Part shown: in pieces, positions 31,645 to 40,829 of the stretch
How positions within the stretch are numbered: position 1 is the stretch's first letter
How the letters are laid out: every line of letters begins with the position of its first letter
NCBI RefSeq assembly: GCF_000196435.1
Contig: NC_010161.1
Span: 806,001 to 870,000, forward strand
From: Bartonella tribocorum CIP 105476
GTDB taxonomy: Bacteria; Pseudomonadota; Alphaproteobacteria; Rhizobiales; Rhizobiaceae
Direction of reading: 5' to 3'
Length of the DNA: 64,000 nucleotides
Translations under genes and position numbers: made by a program
Notes under the pieces: model-generated
Seen by the model: only the letters and a program-made list of their open reading frames with translations
What the model was told of the DNA's origin: nothing
Database searches by the model: none

Positions 31645-32332
31645 TCAGCTTTTCAAGCTGACGGGGCATCGTTTTAAAGATGAAGAGAAATTAAAAAGAG
31701 CATTAACACACGCGAGTGTACAAGATTCGGAACAGGGGAATTATGAACGACTAGAGTTTCTAGGTGATCGGGTTCTAGGGCTTTTGATTGCAGAGATGCT
31801 GTATCAACTTTTCCCTCAGGCAAGTGAAGGTGAATTATCAGTCCGTTTAAATCATCTGGTCAATGCGCAGACATGTGCTGATATTGCACGCGAAATGAGG
31901 CTGCCTGATATGATCCAAGTTGGTTTTGAGATGAGAAATTTTGAAGGGCGTCGGCTCATCAATATGCATGCAGATGTCGTGGAAGCTTTGATTGCAGTGA
32001 TGTATCTTGATGGAGGGTTGGAAAGCGTTCGTCCTTTTATTCAAAAATATTGGCAAAGTCGGGCAAAGAAAATGGATGCAGGTCGACGTGATGCCAAGAC
32101 AGAGCTACAAGAATGGGCGCATATTCAAGGCGATGCACAACCACATTATCAGGTTATCAAACGTTCAGGTCCAGATCACGATCCTGTTTTTATGGTAGAG
32201 GTCAGTATTTCAGGTTTTGCTTCAGAGATTGGGCAGGGGAGCTCTAAAAGAAATGCCGAAAGAATGGCCGCTGAAAAAATTTTGCGACGAGAGGGGGTAT
32301 GGAAAACGGTGGAAAAAAATGATTATGAGTGA
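31625..32332 (+). CDS. rnc: Ribonuclease III
   Basis: Cleaves double-stranded RNA in rRNA and mRNA maturation. The RNase III signature is ERLEFLGDRVLGLLIAEMLY, with HADVVEALIAVMYLDGG carrying the second catalytic acidic residues. The C-terminal dsRNA-binding domain is AKTELQEWAHIQGDAQPHY to GQGSSKRNAERMAAEKIL. 235 aa. It overlaps lepB at the start and era at the end, so lepB-rnc-era is one operon. Confidence 0.97.
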   Translation: MRRLMIDQLFKLTGHRFKDEEKLKRALTHASVQDSEQGNYERLEFLGDRVLGLLIAEMLYQLFPQASEGELSVRLNHLVNAQTCADIAREMRLPDMIQVGFEMRNFEGRRLINMHADVVEALIAVMYLDGGLESVRPFIQKYWQSRAKKMDAGRRDAKTELQEWAHIQGDAQPHYQVIKRSGPDHDPVFMVEVSISGFASEIGQGSSKRNAERMAAEKILRREGVWKTVEKNDYE

Positions 32333-33230
32333 CGTTATGAAAAGGCGTTCTGGATTTGTTGTGCTTATTGGAATGCCGAATGCCGGTAAATCAACATTGG
32401 TTAATCAATTGGTTGGAACAAAGGTTTCAATTGTAACGCATAAAGTACAGACAACACGAACTTTAATCCGCGGTATCGTCATTCATGATGATGTACAAAT
32501 TGTGTTGGTTGATACACCGGGTGTTTTTCGTCCTCATAAGCGTTTAGAACGTGCCATGGTCTCTGCTGCTTGGGGAGGAGCTAAGAGTGCTGATGTTCTA
32601 CTCGTGTTAATTGACGCTCAAAGTGGTCTTTCGGATGAAGTTGATAGGATGTTAGATATTGTAAACACTATGAAACAAGAAAAAGTTCTTGTGCTAAATA
32701 AGGTTGATACAGTTGTTAAATCATCTCTTTTAGCGTTAACCACTAAAATCAATGAACGTGTGAAGTTTGCGCAAACATTTATGATTTCTGCTTTAAACGG
32801 TTCTGGTTGTAAGGATTTACTTCATGCGTTGAGTAACATGATGCAGGAGGGGCCATGGTATTATCCGGAAGATCAAATTTCCGATATGCCTATGCGTCAT
32901 CTTGCTGCTGAAATTACGCGTGAAAAACTTTTTCTTCGTCTTCATGATGAACTGCCTTATTCCTCAACGGTTGAAACAGAAAGCTTTGAAGAGCGTTCAG
33001 ATGGTTCCGTTAAAATTAATCAAGTTATTTATGTAGAGCGTGAGAGTCAGAAGAAAATTGTTTTAGGAGCAAAAGGCGATACAATTAAAACGATTGGTCA
33101 AGCAGCACGCAAGGAGCTTATGGAAATTATGGATAAAAAGGTTCATCTTTTTCTCTTTGTGAAAGTGCGCAATAATTGGGATACCGATCCAGAACGTTAT
33201 CGCGAAATGGGATTGGATTTTTTAAAATAA
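32325..33230 (+). CDS. era: GTPase Era
   Basis: A Ras-like GTPase with a KH domain that binds the 3' end of 16S rRNA in 30S assembly. G1 is GMPNAGKST, G3 is DTPG, G4 is NKVD. The KH domain is KIVLGAKGDTIKTIGQAARKE, followed by LFLFVKVRNNW. The open frame extends back into rnc, but the ATG at 32325 (MSDVMKRRSGF, 301 aa) gives the normal N-terminus. Overlaps rnc by 8 nt. Confidence 0.97.
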   Translation: MSDVMKRRSGFVVLIGMPNAGKSTLVNQLVGTKVSIVTHKVQTTRTLIRGIVIHDDVQIVLVDTPGVFRPHKRLERAMVSAAWGGAKSADVLLVLIDAQSGLSDEVDRMLDIVNTMKQEKVLVLNKVDTVVKSSLLALTTKINERVKFAQTFMISALNGSGCKDLLHALSNMMQEGPWYYPEDQISDMPMRHLAAEITREKLFLRLHDELPYSSTVETESFEERSDGSVKINQVIYVERESQKKIVLGAKGDTIKTIGQAARKELMEIMDKKVHLFLFVKVRNNWDTDPERYREMGLDFLK

Positions 33231-33240
33231 TTAAAATAAA

Positions 33241-33987
33241 ATGAAGTGGAAAGAACAAGCTGTTATTCTTGGTGTACGCCAATATGGTGAAACAAGTGTT
33301 ATTCTTGAGATTATAACGCGTGAACGTGGGCGTTATATGGGGGTGGTAAAAGGAGGGCGTTCGCGTCGTATGGCAGCTCTTCTTCAGCCTGGAAATTTTG
33401 TGGAGGCTGAATGGAGTGCGCGTTTAGAAGAACATTTGGGACTTTTTCGCCTTGAAGCCCTTGATTTCCATGCGGCACGATTAATCTGTTTACCAGAAGC
33501 ACTGTATGCTTTGCAATTGATTGCTTTTCATTTACGGCTTCTCCCAGAGCGTGATCCCCACCCCGTTTTATATGATATTTTACACCTTTTTATGCAGAAT
33601 TTTGATGAACCATTTGTAAATGCAGAATTGCTGGTGCGTTTTGAAATGCGGCTTCTTGAAGAACTCGGGTTTGGTCTTGATTTATCTTGTTGTGCTGCAA
33701 CAGGTCGTAAGCAAAAGCTTTATTACGTATCACCAAAATCTGGACGAGCTGTCTGTGAAGAAGCGGGAGAGCCTTGGAAAAAAAAGCTTCTTATTCTCCC
33801 ACAGTTTCTTGTACAAAGAGCGACCCGTCCTGCTGATTTTAGGGATATAATAAATGGTTTTAACTTAACGAGTTTTTTTCTTATGCGTTATGTCTGGGAG
33901 CCACGAGATATAAAACAGCCATCAGTACGCACGAATTTGATACAGTTATTTGAGCGTCGATTTGGTATACAGGCATTCATATGTTGA
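33241..33987 (+). CDS. recO: DNA repair protein RecO
   Basis: RecO helps load RecA onto SSB-coated DNA in the RecFOR pathway. The N-terminal OB-fold is visible: WKEQAVILGVRQYGETSVILEIITRERG, VVKGGRSRR, LQPGNFVEAEW. A helical domain containing FEMRLLEELGFGLDLSCC follows. 248 aa. Only 10 nt after era. Confidence 0.96.
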   Translation: MKWKEQAVILGVRQYGETSVILEIITRERGRYMGVVKGGRSRRMAALLQPGNFVEAEWSARLEEHLGLFRLEALDFHAARLICLPEALYALQLIAFHLRLLPERDPHPVLYDILHLFMQNFDEPFVNAELLVRFEMRLLEELGFGLDLSCCAATGRKQKLYYVSPKSGRAVCEEAGEPWKKKLLILPQFLVQRATRPADFRDIINGFNLTSFFLMRYVWEPRDIKQPSVRTNLIQLFERRFGIQAFIC

Positions 33988-34015
33988 TCTGATAATAATT
34001 AAATAGAATGAGAAA

Positions 34016-34876
34016 ATGAAAATTTTAAAGACAATTGCTGAAGTTCGTTACTATATTTCAGAAGAACGACGGTTAGGTTTTTCGATTGGTTTTGTTCCAA
34101 CAATGGGAGCACTCCATGAGGGGCATCTTGCATTAGTGGAGCGTGCAAAAGCCATGTGTGATCGCGTATTGGTTTCTATTTTTGTTAATCCAAAGCAATT
34201 TGGACCCCATGAAGATTTTGCTCAATATCCAAGAGATTTGAGGAGCGACTGTGCTTTATTAAAAAAAGCAGGTGTTGAATGTATTTTTGCTCCTTCTGTC
34301 GATGAAATGTGGCCAGCGGGAAATGATACAATTGTGCAAGTGGAAAAATTATCACGTATTTTGATGGGAAAATTACGTCCAGGGCACTTTTGTGGTGTAA
34401 CGAGTGTTGTTGCTAAGCTTTTTAATATTGTTCAGCCTGACAAAGCCTTTTTTGGAGAAAAGGATTTTCAACAAATTTTAATTATTCGGCGTATGGTTGA
34501 AGATTTAGCTTTTCCTGTTGAGATTGTTGGCGTTCCTATTCTACGTGAAGCAGATGGTGTTGCGCATTCTTCACGCAATCAGTTTTTAACATTAGAAGAT
34601 CGTAAAGCGGCCAAAATTATTCCTGAAAGTGGCAAAGCTGCTGAAAAGCTTTACCATGAAGGTGAACGATCGGTTGATAAATTATGTAAAATTGTTCGTG
34701 ATACTTTACAAAAAGAAACGCGTGCAATCATTGAAGCAATAGATTTACGGGATATGGAAACTTTATGCGTGGTCAAAGGAAAATTGAATAGACCTGCAGT
34801 TTTACTCCTTACTGTCCGTTTTGGTGAGGTAAGGCTTATTGATCAATACATATTGCAAGAGAAGGGCGGAAAATGA
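34016..34876 (+). CDS. panC: Pantothenate synthetase
   Basis: PanC ligates pantoate and beta-alanine with [18 protein letters not shown] (the HIGH-like motif), [45 protein letters not shown] and HSSRNQFL are characteristic. 286 aa. The stop overlaps the panB start as ATGA. Confidence 0.97.
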   Translation: MKILKTIAEVRYYISEERRLGFSIGFVPTMGALHEGHLALVERAKAMCDRVLVSIFVNPKQFGPHEDFAQYPRDLRSDCALLKKAGVECIFAPSVDEMWPAGNDTIVQVEKLSRILMGKLRPGHFCGVTSVVAKLFNIVQPDKAFFGEKDFQQILIIRRMVEDLAFPVEIVGVPILREADGVAHSSRNQFLTLEDRKAAKIIPESGKAAEKLYHEGERSVDKLCKIVRDTLQKETRAIIEAIDLRDMETLCVVKGKLNRPAVLLLTVRFGEVRLIDQYILQEKGGK

Positions 34877-35688
34877 GTGTACATAAAATGGTCAAACGTA
34901 TAACATCTTCTCAAATACGCGCAAGAAAGGGGCAACAGCCGATTGTTTCTTTAACAGCTTATCAAGCTTATACTGCGCGGATTGCTGATCCCTATTGCGA
35001 TATCCTTTTGGTTGGTGATAGCGTTGGTATGGTGGTGTATGGGTTCGAGACAACACTTCCTGTTAATTTAGATATGATGATTTTGCACGGGCAGGCTGTA
35101 GTACGTGGATCTCAAAAAGCTCTTGTCGTTATCGATATGCCTTTTGGCTCTTATGAGGAAAGTAAAGAGCAGGCTTTTTTAAATGCATCGCGTATTCTGG
35201 CACAAACGGGATGTGGGGCTGTTAAGCTTGAAGGTGGTGTTTATATGGCGGAAACAATAGATTTTTTGTGTAAACGGGGCATTCCAGTGATGGGACATAT
35301 TGGTCTTACTCCCCAAGCAGTGAATCGTTTTGGGGGCTTCAACACACAAGGACGCAAAGAAAGTGATTGGCAAAGAATTGAAGACGATGCAGTAGTGATT
35401 GAAAATGCCGGTGCTTTTGCTATTGTTTTGGAAGGGATTGTCGAGCCTTTAGCTGTAAAGCTTACAGAAAAGCTTTCTATTCCAACCATCGGGATTGGCG
35501 CATCTAATCAATGTGATGGGCAAGTTTTGGTGATGGAAGATATGTTGGGCTATGGTGCTCACGTGCCTAAATTTGTACGCCGTTATGGGGACCTTGAACA
35601 AGCTATGGAAACCGCAATCAAGAACTATGCAGAGGATGTCACATCCCGTGCTTTTCCAGCAGAAAAGGAAGTTTACAAGCTGAAATAA
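34873..35688 (+). CDS. panB: 3-methyl-2-oxobutanoate hydroxymethyltransferase
   Basis: PanB makes ketopantoate from ketoisovalerate, upstream of PanC in coenzyme A synthesis. [58 protein letters not shown] and [18 protein letters not shown] are visible. 271 aa. The panCB pair feeds the CoA and acyl-carrier pathways used by acpS, acpP and the fab genes. Confidence 0.97.
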   Translation: MSVHKMVKRITSSQIRARKGQQPIVSLTAYQAYTARIADPYCDILLVGDSVGMVVYGFETTLPVNLDMMILHGQAVVRGSQKALVVIDMPFGSYEESKEQAFLNASRILAQTGCGAVKLEGGVYMAETIDFLCKRGIPVMGHIGLTPQAVNRFGGFNTQGRKESDWQRIEDDAVVIENAGAFAIVLEGIVEPLAVKLTEKLSIPTIGIGASNQCDGQVLVMEDMLGYGAHVPKFVRRYGDLEQAMETAIKNYAEDVTSRAFPAEKEVYKLK

Positions 35689-35975
35689 ATTCTCGTTTAA
35701 GGTAAAAAGTTAGACAAGAGAACATTTGTTTATTTTTATAATGAACGTGCATTATTTCATATATTTTTGTATGCAATTTTAGCTATGATTTTTTCCATTG
35801 CTTTAATGGAAGAAGTCTTCTCATGCAAAACAGAATACCATTGGGGTGCTGCTAATGCATGCTTTTTAAAAAGAAACATTTAAACACCTAATTTTACTCT
35901 CGAGGCTGTGCTCGTGAATGGTATAACGGTAAAGTCTCCAAAGAAGTGCAGAAAATTTATAAAGCGCTATCATCT
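35689..35975. other. panB downstream spacer with decayed sequence
   Basis: No intact gene. A plus frame without a start (about 35893-36078) reads AREWYNGKVSKEVQKIYKAL and is open for about 60 codons, antisense to integrase relic C at its end. It might be the tail of a lost gene. A short hairpin (35793-35811, 7-bp stem) is also present but has no T-tract. Confidence 0.3.
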
Positions 35976-36243
35976 TTATGCTTCATAAAAAAGAAAGCGG
36001 ACACCATCACACATTTTGCCAACTTCCAATGTGGCGATAAACGCTTGGCACTTGAGATGATTCATAAGAGGCATATTTAGTCCTCTTGTACAGTTTTTAT
36101 CTACATGACCCATCTGCTTATGACGTACAAGAAAATAATTTTGATTGATTGAGTATAAGAAGGTTTGAAATGAGCAAATCCTAAGATATTCGGGGCTCTC
36201 ATTCAACATAAAAAACAATGAATTATGATTATAAATCAGTGTG
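35976..36243 (-). pseudogene. Integrase relic C (minus strand)
   Basis: The minus strand reads the same upstream pattern as relic D: CTGATTTATAATCATAATTC, GAATGAGAGCCCCGAATAT, ATCAATCAAAATTATTTTC, TTGTACGTCATAAGC, GATAAAAACTGTACAAGAGG. The frame from 36074 is MPLMNHLKCQAFIATLEVG followed by KMCDGVRFLFYEA and a stop at 35976. This matches the MTLMNRLNARSVAT..GKYNDGAGLLLHK start of relic D. It lies about 40 bases past the stop of the HD-hydrolase gene, in the same orientation. Confidence 0.65.
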
Positions 36244-36282
36244 ATGAGTCTTTAATGACAAGAAATAAGCAATGCAAAGAGT

Positions 36283-36900
36283 CTATAATTTTTGGACATC
36301 CAAGTCATTAAAGCGAATTAAAAATGCGTTTTCAATTTGCTGTGTAGAGTAGGGGTGTAAACGAAGATCATCGGGTGAAATATTATTGGGAGAGCCAAAA
36401 TAGCGAAGGGCTTCTTCTGCATTGAATCCAGCAAGCATGATCGCTTCATGATATGCAGCAATACGGTCGGCTTGTTTGATTTTTTTTAAAAGTTTTTGAG
36501 AAAGGTCAACGGGAAGAGAAAAGCGCATGTGGATTGCATCTTGGATGCACTTTTCAATACGTTTATATTGTTTTCCTATGATAGCTTTAAAGGGTGAAAT
36601 CATATCGCCAATGACATATTCTGGTGCATCATGAAGAAGGGCACAGAGACATTCATTCCTCGGCGACTGTGGAAAAAGTTTTTGAAATATTTGTTCGACC
36701 AAAAGTGAATGTTGTGCAACAGAATAGGCATGCTCTCCTCGTGTTTGACCATTCCAACGTGCTACGCGAGCAAGTCCGTGAGCGATATCTTCAATTTCAA
36801 TATCAAAAGGAGAAGGATTGAGAAGATCAAGTCTGCGTCCAGAGAGCATTCTTTGCCAAGCGCGTGCTTCTCCATTTTTTAATAATTCAGCTTTAGCCAT
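36283..36900 (-). CDS. HD-domain hydrolase, YfbR-like
   Basis: A metal-dependent phosphohydrolase of the HD superfamily. Residues consistent with the metal site are EHAYSVAQHSLLV, LCALLHDAPEYVIGDMISPFK (HD motif) and KQADRIAAYHEA. The pattern resembles 5'-deoxynucleotidase YfbR, but the substrate is uncertain. 205 aa. It starts inside the end of ygfZ (8-nt overlap), which suggests a two-gene operon. Confidence 0.85.
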   Translation of the reverse strand: MAKAELLKNGEARAWQRMLSGRRLDLLNPSPFDIEIEDIAHGLARVARWNGQTRGEHAYSVAQHSLLVEQIFQKLFPQSPRNECLCALLHDAPEYVIGDMISPFKAIIGKQYKRIEKCIQDAIHMRFSLPVDLSQKLLKKIKQADRIAAYHEAIMLAGFNAEEALRYFGSPNNISPDDLRLHPYSTQQIENAFLIRFNDLDVQKL

Positions 36901-37765
36901 GCGTATTTTCTACAGTATTTTTAGGAAAGGTAAAATTCATATTTTCAGCAATATGTATGGTGACAGGAATGTTTTTTACGGTAAAGGGAATGTTATGGTC
37001 CATAGCATCTTTGACGTGGTCAATACGCATTAAAGCGAGAGCTTCATTTGTAACACATGTTCCTAAGTGGCCAAGCACTTTTGTTCCTGCTTCAATGCTC
37101 GATTGAGGGGAAAGGTCACACTGGCTTTTTATAATTAAAATACGGCGACGTGCTGCGCGGCGGTGGTGCATGCGTGAAACAATTTCTTGTCCAATATAAC
37201 ATCCTTTGTTGAATGAAAGTCCATTGATTTGATCGTAATTAATGTCATGAGGAAAGATTTTGCCAACTTCATAGTCTTGGCCACTTTCTGCAATTGCATA
37301 ACGAATACGCAATTGATTCCATGTGTCATAATCTTCTGAAGCCAAAAAAGGAATTTTACCATAGATTCGTATTATTTTTTCTTGTTCCGGGAAGCGTTTA
37401 TCAACAAAATTTGAATCAAAATTTAAAGTATCTGATTCATTTTTCCAAGAAACTGTAACAAGTTCTTGTAATGGTTGTGTAATTTCTACTTTTTTACGCA
37501 GTTTATAGAGCAGTAGACGCTTGTAGAGTGTATCAGCCAAAGATATCTCAATATCAATAAAATAACCATCTTCTCTTTTACCGATAAGAAAATCAGCAAG
37601 GACCTTTCCTTGTGGGGATAAGAGGGCTCCAGGGAAAAGTTCTTGGGGACTGATTTTTTTGACATCTGTTGTGATCAGGGATTGTAAAAAATCTGTTGCT
37701 TCTTCGCCTGTAATTTGAATAATTCCGCGGTTTTTTAAGCAAATGGCATTTTGTTTTTCAATCAT
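36893..37765 (-). CDS. ygfZ: Folate-binding protein YgfZ (Fe-S cluster maintenance)
   Basis: A GcvT-like, tetrahydrofolate-binding protein needed for some Fe-S enzymes. The signature is NKGCYIGQEIVSRMHHR, near residues 175-195. IIQITGEEATDFLQSLITTDV at the N-terminus is typical. The frame extends to a TTG at 37786, but the ATG at 37765 (MIEKQNAICL) has AGAAAGGC upstream. Divergent from pyrC, with 65 bp between. Confidence 0.92.
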   Translation of the reverse strand: MIEKQNAICLKNRGIIQITGEEATDFLQSLITTDVKKISPQELFPGALLSPQGKVLADFLIGKREDGYFIDIEISLADTLYKRLLLYKLRKKVEITQPLQELVTVSWKNESDTLNFDSNFVDKRFPEQEKIIRIYGKIPFLASEDYDTWNQLRIRYAIAESGQDYEVGKIFPHDINYDQINGLSFNKGCYIGQEIVSRMHHRRAARRRILIIKSQCDLSPQSSIEAGTKVLGHLGTCVTNEALALMRIDHVKDAMDHNIPFTVKNIPVTIHIAENMNFTFPKNTVENTHG

Positions 37766-37830
37766 GGTTCTTGCCTTTCTGCTCAAAGTTCCATAATCGA
37801 TAAGTGAGCAATATGTAAGGAGCTTGGCCT

Positions 37831-39159
37831 ATGTTTAAAACATTTGATACAATTTTTAAAGGTGCGACACTTGTGAATCATGATGGAAAAAGCAAACGTG
37901 ATATTGGTGTTACAAATGGCCGTATTGCTGAAATTGGCGACCTTACATGTGCTGCGGCTGGTGAGGTGATTGATTGTACGGGGCTTCATATTTTGCCGGG
38001 AATTATTGATAGTCAAGTGCATTTTCGTGAGCCAGGCAATGAATATAAGGAGGATTTGGAAAGTGGCTCATATTCTGCTGTGTTAGGGGGGGTTACAGCA
38101 GTGTTTGAGATGCCTAATACCAATCCATTGACAATATCAGAAGAAACATTAAGCGATAAGGTTAAGCGCGGATTTCATCGCATGCATTGTGACTTTGCAT
38201 TTTGGGTTGGAGGAACGCGTGAAAATGCTCATGAATTGTCTGAATTAGAAAGACTTCCTGGTGCCGCTGGAATTAAAGTCTTTATGGGATCTTCTACCGG
38301 TGATCTTTTGGTCGATGATGATGAAAGTGTACGTCTTATTTTGAAAAATACACGCCGTCGTGCAGCTTTTCATTCTGAAGATGAGGAAAGGCTTAAAGAG
38401 CGTAAAATACTGCGTATTGAAGGGGATACATCTTCACATCCAGTTTGGCGTGATGAAATTGCAGCGTTAAAGTGTACGCAGCGTTTGGTAAAAATTGCCC
38501 ATGAGACAAAAGCACGCATTCATGTGTTACATCTTTCGACAGAAGAAGAAATTGATTTTCTAAAAAAACATAAAGATGTCGCAACAATTGAAGTGACACA
38601 CCATCATTTGACTCTTACGGCTGATGATTATAAACAGTTTGGTACATTAATTCAGATGAATCCACCTATTCGTGAACCGCGCCACCGTAAAGCTCTTTGG
38701 TACGGTGTTCAACAGGGGATTATTGATGTTTTAGGCTCAGATCATGCGCCTCATACTTTGGAAGAAAAGCTTCAATCTTATCCCTCTTCTCCTTCAGGAA
38801 TGACAGGCGTGCAAACAACAGCAGCAATTATGTTGACCCATGTGAATGCAGGAAAAATATCCCTTGAGCGTTTTGTTGATCTCACATCCCATGGCCCTAG
38901 TCGTATTTTTGGTATAAGCTGTAAAGGACGTCTTGCTGTCGGATATGATGCTGATTTGACCATTGTTGATCTTAAGCGAGAAGAAGTTATTACGAATAGC
39001 TTAATTGGTTCGCGTGCCGGTTGGACACCTTATGATGGTCAAAAGGTTAAAGGTTGGCCTGTCGGGACTATTATCCGTGGTATGCGTGTTATGTGGGAAG
39101 GTGAAATTGTCACTCCTTCACAAGGCGAGCCTGTTAAATTTATAGAAACTTTGGTGTAA
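37831..39159 (+). CDS. pyrC: Dihydroorotase (class I), first His of HxH is Gln
   Basis: An amidohydrolase forming dihydroorotate from carbamoyl aspartate. The N-terminal metal motif is DSQVHFREPG (60-69), where the usual HxH is Gln62-x-His64. IKVFMGSSTG contains the lysine expected to be carboxylated, and HVLHLST, THHHLTL and GSDHAPH supply the other metal ligands. 442 aa. AAGGAG lies before the ATG. I believe Rhizobiales relatives share the Gln, but that is from memory. An inactive-homologue or hydantoinase-like role cannot be excluded. Confidence 0.88.
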   Translation: MFKTFDTIFKGATLVNHDGKSKRDIGVTNGRIAEIGDLTCAAAGEVIDCTGLHILPGIIDSQVHFREPGNEYKEDLESGSYSAVLGGVTAVFEMPNTNPLTISEETLSDKVKRGFHRMHCDFAFWVGGTRENAHELSELERLPGAAGIKVFMGSSTGDLLVDDDESVRLILKNTRRRAAFHSEDEERLKERKILRIEGDTSSHPVWRDEIAALKCTQRLVKIAHETKARIHVLHLSTEEEIDFLKKHKDVATIEVTHHHLTLTADDYKQFGTLIQMNPPIREPRHRKALWYGVQQGIIDVLGSDHAPHTLEEKLQSYPSSPSGMTGVQTTAAIMLTHVNAGKISLERFVDLTSHGPSRIFGISCKGRLAVGYDADLTIVDLKREEVITNSLIGSRAGWTPYDGQKVKGWPVGTIIRGMRVMWEGEIVTPSQGEPVKFIETLV

Positions 39160-39233
39160 ACAGCATAAGTTGTATCTTGTTATGCCAAAAACACCATCTT
39201 TTATAGAGCGATGATGTGATTAATGCATATAAC
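39160..39233. other. Short spacer between pyrC and relic D
   Basis: About 75 bases with no terminator hairpin identified. Relic D begins near 39234. Confidence 0.4.
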
Positions 39234-39655
39234 ACATTGATTTGTAATGATAATTCACTGTTTTTGCATATTGAATGAGAGTTACGAATATAGTAAGATT
39301 TTCTTATTCTAAACCCTCTCAGATTGAATCAATTAATATCACTTGCTTGCACGTCATAAGCGGGGCTGGCGTGCGGGTAAAAACTGTATAAGAAAGGATT
39401 AAAAAATGACTCTTATGAACCGTCTTAATGCAAGATCTGTCGCAACACCCACGAGCTGGCAAATATAATGATGGTGCTGGCTTGCTACTCCATAAGCGTA
39501 AAGATGGCGGTGCTCAATGGCTTTATCTTTATACCATTCACGGTCGGCGTCGTGAAATGGGATTGGGTGCCTTAAGACATGTTTCTTTTAAAAAAGCGCG
39601 TGAATTGGCAAATCAATGGCGTTCTGTTTTGCATATCAGCCTCCTTAACACGTAA
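39234..39655 (+). pseudogene. Integrase relic D, frameshifted and truncated tyrosine recombinase
   Basis: The best-preserved relic. The upstream region 39234-39405 matches relics C and E closely. The frame starts at 39406 as MTLMNRLNARSVAT, then shifts. A second frame continues at about 39454-39655: GKYNDGAGLLLHKRKDGG, AQWLYLYTIHGRRREMGLG, VSFKKARELANQWRSVLH, and then ends. This is the N-terminal arm-binding domain of P4-type phage integrases. The catalytic domain (R...HxxR...Y) is absent. A frameshift near 39445-39455 and loss of the C-terminal three-quarters make it dead. Confidence 0.85.
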
Positions 39656-39975
39656 GTGTTTTTTAGTGTGTGATGAATATTCTTCGTTTTTTTGCAGAGT
39701 TTCAAAGCACATCACATGGTGGAAAGCCAAGTAAAATGCACGAGCGCTTGGGCTATTTACAAACCAGATTGGATTAAGAATTTTCATCCTTTGAAAGTGG
39801 GGAGGAAGCCAAAGAATGATTTTTTACCAAGGAAAGGCGCTCATAAGAATCAAAGCATATCCAGGCACTCTTCTTCAAAAGTTTCTTTATTTTCAAAAGC
39901 AATTTATTGATCTCTTCACTTGTGAGGGGGCATTATTGATATCGCTTAAATTGAAGGAGATGCTTTTTATACAGG
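39656..39975. other. Decayed sequence after integrase relic D
   Basis: The plus frame at about 39696-39765 reads FAEFQSTSHGGKPSKMHERL and GYLQTRL, then stops recur. It may be the remains of an element gene. No family recognised. A 72-codon frame (39692-39910) in another phase has no recognisable product. Confidence 0.35.
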
Positions 39976-40347
39976 TTAGTTGTTATAATGCATGAGAAGG
40001 TTTTCAGATAAAGCTCTTCCTTCCTCAAAATATCTTTGATTGGCTTCAATGGCTGCTTGTGTACAATGATGATAATTTTCTGAGAAAGCACGATAGGCTT
40101 CATTAAATGCTTCATAAAAATAAGTGCGTCTTTTGGGAGTCGGGTGTTCTGCTTCAATCAGTGCGTTCATATAGTCGTACCATTGGTTTGTTGGAGGTTC
40201 ACAAAGATTTTGGAGAGAATGCAATGATCCTAAAATTTCTGCGAGACGAAGTAATTTTTTCTCATAAGGTGGAGGTTGTTGCGTGAAGGCTGGCATTGAA
40301 ATGACAAGGAGTATTAAAAGAATGATTTTTCTCAATTTACTACGCAT
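39976..40347 (-). CDS. Secreted TIGR02301-family protein, unknown function
   Basis: A 123-aa protein with a likely signal peptide (KLRKIILLILLVISMPAFTQQ, cleaved near residue 22). The conserved body is PPYEKKLLRLAEILGSLH, LCEPPTNQWYDYMNALIEAE, FYEAFNEAYRAFSENY, CTQAAIEANQRYFEEGRAL. The pattern matches a Rhizobiales family known to me as TIGR02301, with no assigned function. Two cysteines (LCEPP, HCTQA) could pair in the periplasm. No operon partner is evident. Confidence 0.8.
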   Translation of the reverse strand: MRSKLRKIILLILLVISMPAFTQQPPPYEKKLLRLAEILGSLHSLQNLCEPPTNQWYDYMNALIEAEHPTPKRRTYFYEAFNEAYRAFSENYHHCTQAAIEANQRYFEEGRALSENLLMHYNN

Positions 40348-40829
40348 TATTTTTTATTACCTTCTTTGAATAAAACTCTGTACAAATAAATAATTGTGTC
40401 ATCAGAACGATGTTAAAAAATAGGGTTAATTGCGATATTACTCTCAATGATTGATTATAAAATATAGGGCGTAAGGGACAGTAAGGAACCCATTGTGGAA
40501 TATTGAAAATACTGATGAAGCTTTGTGTGATTAAAATTTTAAGCTTCGCTTCCTATCATCTATTTTTCATATAGTATTCTATTGCCTATGAAATGTTTTC
40601 TAAACCCCTTTTCTTCAAGGAGGAAAAAGCGCTCTATCTGTAGAATGCTTTTATCCAATCAAATAAAAGAGATTGTGTTTATGATAAATGATGGGTACAG
40701 CCTCAATGACAATAGGGTAAGAAGAATTGACGATAAGGTAAAAGTTTTAGTCTAAATCACATAATGCGATCATTTGAGATAAGAGACATCTAAAGGAGCG
40801 GTGCATAATATCGTTCATGGAGTATAATG
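40348..40829. other. 480-bp spacer upstream of cysS
   Basis: AT-rich with no gene seen. A 7-bp inverted repeat around GAAGCTT/AAGCTTC (40517-40547) has a 17-nt loop and is of doubtful meaning. The cysS promoter and the divergent promoter of the TIGR02301-type gene should lie here. Confidence 0.4.

Noticed and set aside
35793-35811. 7-bp hairpin after panB
   Set aside because: Short and AT-rich, without a T-tract on the side needed to terminate panB; likely chance.
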